In this document: one piece after another, positions 51,703-61,381 of the stretch
Numbering within the stretch: the first letter of the stretch is position 1
How the letters are laid out: each line of letters begins with the position of its first letter
NCBI RefSeq assembly: GCF_040782645.1
Contig: NZ_CP160403.1
Span: 4,437,001-4,501,000, forward strand
Length of the DNA: 64,000 nucleotides
Reading direction: 5' to 3'
Source of the DNA: Streptomyces sp. HUAS ZL42
GTDB lineage: Bacteria; Actinomycetota; Actinomycetes; Streptomycetales; Streptomycetaceae
Notes under the pieces: generated by a model
The model's database searches: none
The model's input: only the letters and a program-made list of their open reading frames with translations
Told to the model about the DNA's origin: nothing
Made by a program: the position numbers and the translations under genes

Positions 51703-53253
51703 ATGAGGCTCATGGATGCGGACCACGCTGGGCTGGTCGTCGCGGCGCAGGCCGGTGACGACCGGGCGCGCGAGGAGCTGATCGCCTCGTACCTGCCGTT
51801 GCTCTACAACATCGTCGGGCGATCGTTGAGTGGACATGCCGACGTCGACGACGTCGTCCAGGAAACGCTGCTGCGCGTGGTGCGCGACCTGCCTGCCCTG
51901 CGTGCCCCGGAGAGCTTCCGGTCCTGGCTGGTGTCGATCACGCTCCGCCAGATCAATACCCACTGGCAACGGCAACGCACCTTCGCCGACCGCACCACGG
52001 TCCTCGACGAGGCACACCGGATACCGGATGCCGCCGCACACGAGGACATGACGATCCTGCGTCTGCACGTCTCGGACGAGCGCCGTCAGGTTGCCGAAGC
52101 CGGCCGGTGGCTCGACCCCGACCATCGGGTGCTGCTGTCGCTGTGGTGGCAGGAATGCGCCGGCTCGCTGAGCCGTGACGACATCGCCGCCGCAACGGGG
52201 CTCACGGTCGCCCACGTCGGAGTGCGCCTGCAACGCATGCGCGAGCAGTTGGAACTGAGCCGGACGATCGTCGCCGCGCTGGAGGCCGACCCGCGCTGTC
52301 CGCAGTTGGACGAGACCGTCGTCGGCTGGGACGGCCTCCGTACATCGGTGTGGCGCAAGCGGATCGCGCGGCACACCCGCGACTGCCCGGGCTGCACGGC
52401 GATGACGACAGAACGGGTTCCGGCCGAACGACTGCTCCTCAGCCTCGCGCCGCTGACCGTCCCGGCCGGGCTCATCGCCGCACTGGCCGCCAAGGGCCTG
52501 CTGTCGGGTACGGCCGCGAGCGCGAGCGCCGCCGGACTGGCCGCGGCACCCGTCGCCGTCGCCAAGGCGACGGGTGCCGGCAGTCTGCACAGCTCGCTGA
52601 TCGGCAAACTCTCCGTGCTGACCGCTCATCCGCTGGTGGGGCTCGCCACCGGCGCGGTGGTCATCGCCGGGACCGCCACCTACACGGCCTGGCCCGAGCC
52701 GGCACATCGGACGCCCGGCGCCGTCGCCGCTCCCACGGTCGGCGAACCCACGCCGACCCCGTCGCGCACCACGTGGGCCGGACCGTCACCGGTAAGTCCG
52801 TCCGCCGTCGCGGGCGCTGTTCCGCTGGGCGCACAGTCACTGTGGTCCGTGGACGAGCCCGCCCTGTACGTCACGTATGCCGGCGACTTCGCGACGCTCG
52901 GCCGGGTCTCCGCGTCCCAGAGCGCGCAGACCCGCGAGCGGGCCACCTTCATGGTCGTCCGGGGGCTGGCCGAGAAACGGTGCGTCACCTTCCGTGCCGC
53001 CGACGGCCGCTATCTGCGCCATCGTGACCTGCGGCTGCAGCTGAGCACCAACGACGGCAGCGAACTGTTCCGGGAAGACGCCACGTTCTGTCCGAGCCCA
53101 GGGGTGGTCGCCGGGTCCGTGACCCTGCATGCGCACAACTATCCCGGATCTGTCATCCGCCACCGCGACGGTGGCATCTGGCTGGATGGCTTCGACGGTA
53201 CGAGGGCCTTCGCCGGCCAGGCTTCCTTCATCGTACGCAGGGCCCGGGCTTGA
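51703..53253 (+). CDS. ECF-like sigma factor fused to membrane segment and AbfB domain
   Basis: 516 residues from ATG 51703 (GGGAGG upstream). Sigma region 2 (DADHAGLVVAAQAGDDRAREELIASYLPLLYNIVGR ... DVDDVVQETLLRVVRDLP) and region 4 (LSRDDIAAATGLTVAHVGVRLQRMREQL) are followed by an HxxxCxxC element (HTRDCPGC, about 227), a membrane segment near 310-325 and a Pro/Thr linker. A C-terminal AbfB (CBM42-like) domain follows (SLWSVDEPALYVTYAGDFATLGRV ... SVIRHRDGGIWLDGFDG). It would be a membrane-tethered sigma factor that senses arabinose side chains outside the cell. The adjacent xylanase/arabinofuranosidase is the likely target. Confidence 0.88.
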   Translation: MRLMDADHAGLVVAAQAGDDRAREELIASYLPLLYNIVGRSLSGHADVDDVVQETLLRVVRDLPALRAPESFRSWLVSITLRQINTHWQRQRTFADRTTVLDEAHRIPDAAAHEDMTILRLHVSDERRQVAEAGRWLDPDHRVLLSLWWQECAGSLSRDDIAAATGLTVAHVGVRLQRMREQLELSRTIVAALEADPRCPQLDETVVGWDGLRTSVWRKRIARHTRDCPGCTAMTTERVPAERLLLSLAPLTVPAGLIAALAAKGLLSGTAASASAAGLAAAPVAVAKATGAGSLHSSLIGKLSVLTAHPLVGLATGAVVIAGTATYTAWPEPAHRTPGAVAAPTVGEPTPTPSRTTWAGPSPVSPSAVAGAVPLGAQSLWSVDEPALYVTYAGDFATLGRVSASQSAQTRERATFMVVRGLAEKRCVTFRAADGRYLRHRDLRLQLSTNDGSELFREDATFCPSPGVVAGSVTLHAHNYPGSVIRHRDGGIWLDGFDGTRAFAGQASFIVRRARA

Positions 53254-55933
<2,680 letters not shown>

Positions 55934-56553
55934 TACTCCGGTCCGACTTCGCGATCTTGCGCCGGGCCGGGCAGGAACGGAGCGGCCACCGCGTGATCGA
56001 CGGGGGTTGTGTGGACTCCCGAAGATCGTGCGGTGGCTGCGGGCCGTAGCGCGGACCCCGTCCGTTGGCGGCCGATGTTCATGACGACGGCGTCCGCCCC
56101 GGCCGTCAGCCGCGTGGCGTCCCCCCGCACCACGAGTACGGCAACCGGCCCGAGGCGGCGCCGAGCATTCCATCAGCCATGGTCCACCGGTCAAAGGGGG
56201 ACTTCCGTTGCTCCCCATGCTCGATCAGCCAGTCCTCGAGCGATCGAAGTCGCAGGTTGATCGTCTGGATCAGGTCGCGATCGCGATTGCCGACGAACGT
56301 TTCGGCCGCGTCGGTGAAGAACTGGAACATGCTGCCCAGTTCCTCGGCCTCCGGGAATCCGGCGGGGCAGGCAATGTCATCACGGCTTACGGACCGTCCG
56401 GCATCAGGGGCGACTCCGGCGTGAGGGCGCTTGGCGGCCTCCCCACCGATCCCGGTGGGCCGATTACCCACGCGGACGTGGTGGAGGGCAGGATTCCAGC
56501 CAAGAACGGCTACATGGCTCCCGGAGTGCAGATTCGATGAGGCGGCATTCACC
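55934..56553. other. Region with only fragmentary frames
   Basis: No complete gene. A minus-strand frame at 56106-56330 (74 residues, MFQFFTDAAETFVGNRDRDLIQTINLRLRSLEDW...) has good codon bias and resembles the tail of a truncated gene. Otherwise rubble. Confidence 0.4.
56106..56330 (-). CDS. Possible small or truncated protein
   Basis: 74 residues from ATG 56330, with codon bias typical of real genes (NRDRDLIQTINLRLRSLEDWL, EHGEQRKSPFDRW). The frame continues upstream without a good start, so it is probably a gene fragment. Not recognised. Confidence 0.35.
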   Translation of the reverse strand: MFQFFTDAAETFVGNRDRDLIQTINLRLRSLEDWLIEHGEQRKSPFDRWTMADGMLGAASGRLPYSWCGGTPRG

Positions 56554-57330
56554 ATGAGACTCACCCTCGACGGCGACTGGAATGCGACGGTGACGGGCGA
56601 TCCACTGCCCATCACCCCGCGATTCGACTTCCCGGGCCAATCTGTGCGCATTGCGGAGTACGCGGACGTGGAGGAATGGCAGCGGTTCCTCGTGGATACT
56701 TTCGGCAGCCAGGAATGGCTGTGGGACGATCCCGACGAGCTCCGGTTCGACCCGGACAGCCGGGAACTGATTGGCGCCGGGTTCCGATTGCCCTATGAGT
56801 CCGCTCCCGCCGAAGACTGTGCCCGCGTTCCCGTCCCGCCGGCGGTACGCCCGGGCGGGCTTCGCGCGGACGAGGCCCGAGACTTCCGCCTGGAGGCGAC
56901 CACAGAACTCTGCCGCGTCCCCGGGGACGCCGTGCTGACCTGCCTGCGCGACCTCGACGTCCTGGACGAGCCGCTGGAGGCCCGCATCGGCATCGCCCCC
57001 GACCTGGCGCTCCTCGTTCAGCACGGCACCGTCGTCGGCTGGAGCCTGAACGACCCGGCCCGGTACCTGACCACGGGGTTCGCCGCCCCCGACCCCAACC
57101 CGCCCTCCCCCGCCACCCGTCGGCTGCTCACCGAATGCCTGGACCTGATCACCACACCGCTGCTCTACGAGGTGAGGAACCGGAACCCGGCCACCCTGGC
57201 CCGCCTCCGGGCGCTCGACGAGGCCCTGCGCAACCAGCGCGAGGACCGGCACCGAGCCGACGCTCTGCTCGCGCTCGTCAGCAACCTGGTCGAGGACTAC
57301 GCCGACCGGCCAACCGGGCAGAAGCCGTGA
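56554..57330 (+). CDS. Hypothetical protein, intact member of a locally duplicated family
   Basis: 258 residues from ATG 56554. Features: MRLTLDGDWNATVTGDPLPITPRFDFPG, an FGSQEWLWDDPDELRFDPDSREL segment, and a conserved RIGIAPDLALLVQHGTVVGWSLNDPARYL block with an acidic, helical C-terminus. No signal peptide or known domain. Three decayed relatives lie in this window (46835, 47222 and 57445), so it is a mobile or unstable local family. Confidence 0.8.
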   Translation: MRLTLDGDWNATVTGDPLPITPRFDFPGQSVRIAEYADVEEWQRFLVDTFGSQEWLWDDPDELRFDPDSRELIGAGFRLPYESAPAEDCARVPVPPAVRPGGLRADEARDFRLEATTELCRVPGDAVLTCLRDLDVLDEPLEARIGIAPDLALLVQHGTVVGWSLNDPARYLTTGFAAPDPNPPSPATRRLLTECLDLITTPLLYEVRNRNPATLARLRALDEALRNQREDRHRADALLALVSNLVEDYADRPTGQKP

Positions 57331-57444
57331 ACCACCGGCCTGCCCCGCCCATGGCAACGACGCGGACGACGGACGACACGACGCCGTCCGGATCCGGTGA
57401 GGGTACGCGCATGTGAACCTACTGCTGAAGACCTGAGCGTCCAG

Positions 57445-57640
57445 GTGACGGACACTCCGCTGCCCGTCACCCCACGCCTCGCTCTCGACATCTCCAAGGT
57501 GATCGTCGGGGACTTCACTGACCGGTCGGGATTCGAGCGGCAGCTGCCCGACCTTCGGAAGCCAACATTGGTTGTGGTCGGACGACGACGGCCTCCTGTT
57601 CGACAAGGAGAGCCGGGGGCTGCAGTATGCCGTGCTAATG
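57445..57640 (+). pseudogene. Third decayed copy of the duplicated family
   Basis: Reads VTDTPLPVTPRLALDISKVIVGDFTDRSGFERQLPD, then the homology (FGSQHWLWSDDDGLLFDKESRGL) continues in a shifted frame from about 57554. It corresponds to residues about 12-70 of the intact neighbour. Confidence 0.75.
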
Positions 57641-57738
57641 CCCGTTTGCCGCTCGTCGCCCGGCACGATAACGGGCCGCGCGCGCCTGGGAGCCAGGGAG
57701 TCGAGAGCACCGAAACTGAAGAGCTGATCTCTCTCTGA

Positions 57739-58148
57739 ATGGGACGACACTCCCGCATGCACCGACGCAGCCGCTCCTTCGCTGCCCTTGCCCCGATCGG
57801 TCACTGCGTGCACTCACGGCCAATCACTGCCAACCGAACCGGACGTTTGATCTGTCCGGACCGGACAGTCCCGACGACGCCTGTCGTCCCGTCGGAGACC
57901 GGTGGATTTCACCCATGACCCAGGGGCAGCAAGAGTCCCCTGATGGAGTGTCACGCACGGCTGTCCACCGGTTGTCCACCGAGCCCCTTCGCGCAAGCAT
58001 GATCCATCCCATACGAACAAGTAAAAAGAGCAGTTCAGAGCGTTAGGCCGTCAATCTCGCCACAGAGACCAAACCTCTGACCTACGCATTACGATGCACA
58101 GACAGACAGTGCCCGATTTGCCGATACTCCAAGGTCACCCGAAACAAA
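57739..58148. other. Non-coding end of the island
   Basis: No gene. Contains a short version of the dispersed CTGTCCACCGG repeat (about 57961-57981) and tRNA fragment copy 3. Confidence 0.5.
58079..58094 (-). repeat. tRNA-Thr fragment, copy 3
   Basis: 16 bp (GACCTACGCATTACGA) identical to the anticodon arm and variable loop of the intact tRNA-Thr, about 100 bp before it. Minimal core shared with the other copies. Confidence 0.6.
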
Positions 58149-58178
58149 AAACCCCAGGTCAGAAGCCTGACCTGGGGT
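58145..58178 (-). terminator. Rho-independent terminator after tRNA-Thr
   Basis: On the minus strand a 12-bp stem ACCCCAGGTCAG / CTGACCTGGGGT is followed by six T residues, starting about 10 bases after the tRNA 3' end. Textbook form, unusual for this GC-rich genome. Confidence 0.9.
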
Positions 58179-58187
58179 TCGCCATAG

Positions 58188-58261
58188 AGCCGCCTTCGGG
58201 ATTCGAACCCGAGACCTACGCATTACGAGTGCGTTGCTCTGGCCATCTGAGCTAAGGCGGC
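58188..58261 (-). tRNA. tRNA-Thr (anticodon CGT)
   Basis: Full cloverleaf on the minus strand: acceptor GCCGCCT/AGGCGGC, D-stem GCTC/GAGC, anticodon stem ACGCA/TGCGT with loop CTCGTAA (CGT), variable AGGTC, T-arm TCGGG/CCCGA with TTCGAAT. No CCA encoded. Its 3' half has been duplicated three times to the left, so it is an integration target. Confidence 0.97.
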
Positions 58262-58362
58262 GCGCTGTCCGCACTATGGTGCGATCAGCAACGTCGGTAA
58301 GTCTACACAGTTTCCGGGGTGCTCCGTGCCAACCCCCGGAGCACCCCGGCCCCGCATCGCGA

Positions 58363-59946
58363 TCAAGGCTGTGAGCAGCGCTTTCCGTTCTTCGGTGGGG
58401 TGCCGCGGACCAGGTACGCGTCGATCGTCGAGTCGATGCAGTCGCTGCCGCGGCCGTAGGCGGTGTGGCCGTCGCCGTCGTAGGTGAGGAGGCGGGCGGA
58501 GGAGAGCTGGCGGGAGAGGGACTGGGCCCAGGTGTAGGGAGTCGCGGGGTCGCGTGTGGTGCCGACCACGACGATCGGGGCCGCGCCCTCCGCCACGATG
58601 CGGCGGGGCTCGCCCGTGGGCTTCACAGGCCAGTACGCGCAGTTCAGGGAGGCCCAGGCGAGGCCCTCGCCGAAGACCGGGGACGCCTTCTCGAAGGCCG
58701 GGAGGGCTTCCTCCACCTGGTGCGGGGAGGCGAAGGCCGCCGGGAGGTCCAGGCAGTTGACGGCCGCGTTGGCGAACATGAGGTTCGTGTAACGGCCGTC
58801 GCCGTCACGCTCGTAGTAGCTGTCGGACAGGACGAGCAGGCCCGCGCCGTCGTTCTCCTTCATCGCCGAGGTCAGCGCCTCGCGCAGCTGTTCCCAGGAA
58901 CTCTCGTCGTACATCGCCGCGATCACGCCCGTGGTCGCGAGGGACTCGCCGAGCTTGCGGCCGTCCACGTCGCCGGCGGGGATGGGGTGCGCGTCGAGTT
59001 TCCGGAAGAAGGCCTTCAGGTTCCTGCCGACCTGGGCCGGTGTCGTGCCCGGCCCGCCGAGCGGGCAGTCGCGCTGCCGCACGCAGTCCTTCGCGAACGA
59101 CTGGAACGCGGTCTCGAAGCCCTTCGTCTGGTCGAGGTTCATCCGGCGCGCGGGCAGCGAGGGGTCCATCGCGCCGTCCAGGACGAGCCGACCCACCCGG
59201 TCCGGGAAGAGGCCCGCATACGTAGCCCCGAGGTACGTCCCGTACGACGCCCCCACATACGTCAGTTTCCGGTCTCCCAGCGCCGCCCGCACGATGTCCA
59301 TGTCCCGAGCCGCCTCGACGGTGGAGACGTGGCGCAGCAGGCCGGGAGAGTCCGCCCCGCAGCCCTCCGCGAACTTCCTGTACGCGCCGACGAGCCCGTC
59401 GATCTCCTTCTGGTCGTCGGGCGTCATGTCGGTCTGCGTGTACGTGTCCATGTGCGGCCCGTCGAGGCATTCCACGGGCTCGCTGCGGGCCACGCCCCTC
59501 GGGTCGACGGCGACCATGTCGTAGCGGGCCCGGACCTCGGCCGGGTAGCCGATGCCGGCGTACATCTGCAGGTACGCCACCGCCGAGCCGCCCGGCCCGC
59601 CCGGGTTGACGAGCAGTGAGCCCAGGGGTTTGCCCCGGCCCGTGGCCTTCTTGCGGGCGACGGCGAGCCGGACGTCACCGGCGCCGGGCCTGTCGTAGTC
59701 CAGCGGCGCCTTGACCGTGGCGCACTCGAAGCCGGGGACGCCGCAGGTGCGCCAGGCCGGCTTCTGCCCGTAGTACGGCGCGAGGGCGGACGGCGTGGCG
59801 CTCGGGAGCGCCGCCAGAGCCGCCTCCGCCTGCGAACTCGCGGAACCCTTGGAGCTCCCGGAGGAACAGGCGGAGACGAGCAGTACGGCAGCGGAGAGGA
59901 GGGTCACGCCGGTACGGGACCTGCGGAGAGTGCGCCTGATGTACAT
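58363..59946 (-). CDS. Secreted alpha/beta-hydrolase (tripeptidyl aminopeptidase-like)
   Basis: 527 residues. A type II signal (VLLVSACSSG) marks a lipoprotein. The alpha/beta-hydrolase core has the oxyanion NPGGPGGS, nucleophile elbow GASYGTYLG, late Asp/His (VVVGTTRDPATPYTWA, YDGDGHTAYGRGSDCID) and a TAP-like C-terminal domain. This family includes Streptomyces mycelium-associated proteinases (SlpD/E, Tap). It probably trims peptides at the cell surface. Divided from the island by tRNA-Thr. Confidence 0.92.
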   Translation of the reverse strand: MYIRRTLRRSRTGVTLLSAAVLLVSACSSGSSKGSASSQAEAALAALPSATPSALAPYYGQKPAWRTCGVPGFECATVKAPLDYDRPGAGDVRLAVARKKATGRGKPLGSLLVNPGGPGGSAVAYLQMYAGIGYPAEVRARYDMVAVDPRGVARSEPVECLDGPHMDTYTQTDMTPDDQKEIDGLVGAYRKFAEGCGADSPGLLRHVSTVEAARDMDIVRAALGDRKLTYVGASYGTYLGATYAGLFPDRVGRLVLDGAMDPSLPARRMNLDQTKGFETAFQSFAKDCVRQRDCPLGGPGTTPAQVGRNLKAFFRKLDAHPIPAGDVDGRKLGESLATTGVIAAMYDESSWEQLREALTSAMKENDGAGLLVLSDSYYERDGDGRYTNLMFANAAVNCLDLPAAFASPHQVEEALPAFEKASPVFGEGLAWASLNCAYWPVKPTGEPRRIVAEGAAPIVVVGTTRDPATPYTWAQSLSRQLSSARLLTYDGDGHTAYGRGSDCIDSTIDAYLVRGTPPKNGKRCSQP

Positions 59947-60051
59947 CTTGCGAGCGTAACTCTGCGCGACGACATGGATGCTGTGCGTGCTCGATGTGCC
60001 ACGGACGAGTTACGTCGTCAACCTGAGTCGTCAAGCCGGCAGGTCAGCAGG

Positions 60052-61257
60052 TCAGCCCGCTCTCAGTGCCATCGTCATCGCCTCCACCGCGAGCAGCGGC
60101 GCCACATTGCGGTCGAGGGCCTCGCGGCAGGCCGCGATGGCCTCGATGCGTCGGAGGGTGGACTCCGGTGGGGTGCCGCGAGCGATCCGCTCCAGGGCGT
60201 CCTCGGCGTCCGCGTTGGCGATCGCGACACGGGAGCCGAGCTGGAGGGCCAGGACGTCGCGGTAGAAGGCGGTGAGGTCGGTGAGGGCGAGGTCGAGGCT
60301 GTCGCGCTGGGTGCGCGTTCTGCGGCGCTTCTGCTTGTCCTCCAGATCCTTGATCACGCCTGCCGTGCCGCGCGGCATCCGGCCGCCCTGGGCCGCGCCC
60401 AGCGCGGCCTTCAGCTCCTCGGTCTCCTTGGCGTCCATCTCCTCGGCGAGCTGCCTGGCGTCCTCCGTGGCCGCGTCCACGAGTTCCTGCGCCGCCTTGA
60501 GGCAGCCGCCGACGTCGTCGACACGTAGGGGCAGTTTGAGGACGGCGGCACGGCGCTCCCGGGCCGCCGGGTCGGTGGCGAGGCGCCGGGCGCGGTCGAC
60601 GTGGCCCTGCGTGGCACGCGCGGCGGCCGCGGCGACGTCGGGTTCGATGCCTTCCCGGCGGACGAGCATGTCGGCGACGGCGGCGACGGAGGGGGTGCGC
60701 AGATTCAGGTGGCGGCAACGGGAGCGGATGGTGGGCAGGACGTCCTCCAGCGAGGGCGCGCACAGCAGCCAGACGGTGCGGGGGGCGGGCTCCTCGACGG
60801 CCTTCAGGACGGCGTTGGCGGACTTCTCGTTCAGCCGCTCGGCGTCCTCGACGAGGATGACCTGCCAGCGGCCGTTCGCCGGTGAGGTGAACGACTTGCG
60901 GACCGTGTCCCGCATGTCCTCGGCGAGGATCTGTGTGCCTACGGCGGCGACCGTGGTGACGTCGGCGTGCGTGCCGACGAGCGCCGTATGGCATCCGTCG
61001 CAGAAGCCGCACCCGGGAGTGCCACCGAGTGCGCGGTCGGGGCTCACGCACTGCAGGGCGGCGGCGAAGGCCCGCGCCGCCTGCGTGCGCCCCGCGCCGG
61101 GCGGTCCCGTGAACAGCCACGCATGGGTCATCTTCGACCCTTCGGGCGGCGGGGCGTCGGCCGCGGCGGCGGTGACGAGGGCGTCGGCGTCCCGAGCAGC
61201 GGCATCGAGCTGCTCGCTCACCTTCTCCTGCCCGACCAGGTCGTCCCAGACGGTCAT
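60052..61257 (-). CDS. holB: DNA polymerase III subunit delta'
   Basis: 401 residues, clamp-loader subunit. The P-loop reads FTGPPGAGRTQAARAFA (Arg in place of the catalytic Lys, as in non-hydrolysing delta'). The zinc module CxxGCGFCDGCH-like (GGTPGCGFCDGCH) and the ILAEDMRDTVRKSF/ VILVEDAERLNEKSANAVLKAVEEP blocks are typical. Lies just downstream of tmk in the same orientation, the usual actinobacterial pair. Confidence 0.95.
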   Translation of the reverse strand: MTVWDDLVGQEKVSEQLDAAARDADALVTAAAADAPPPEGSKMTHAWLFTGPPGAGRTQAARAFAAALQCVSPDRALGGTPGCGFCDGCHTALVGTHADVTTVAAVGTQILAEDMRDTVRKSFTSPANGRWQVILVEDAERLNEKSANAVLKAVEEPAPRTVWLLCAPSLEDVLPTIRSRCRHLNLRTPSVAAVADMLVRREGIEPDVAAAAARATQGHVDRARRLATDPAARERRAAVLKLPLRVDDVGGCLKAAQELVDAATEDARQLAEEMDAKETEELKAALGAAQGGRMPRGTAGVIKDLEDKQKRRRTRTQRDSLDLALTDLTAFYRDVLALQLGSRVAIANADAEDALERIARGTPPESTLRRIEAIAACREALDRNVAPLLAVEAMTMALRAG

Positions 61258-61381
61258 CCCTCACCCCGCCCCTTCGTCACGTCTCGCGTTGCGGGATCCA
61301 TTGTGCGGGTGCCCACTGACAGCGGGTGCCCGCCGAGAGCGCGGTGCCTCCGGCAGTGGGAAAGCCCGAGGCCGACCGGCG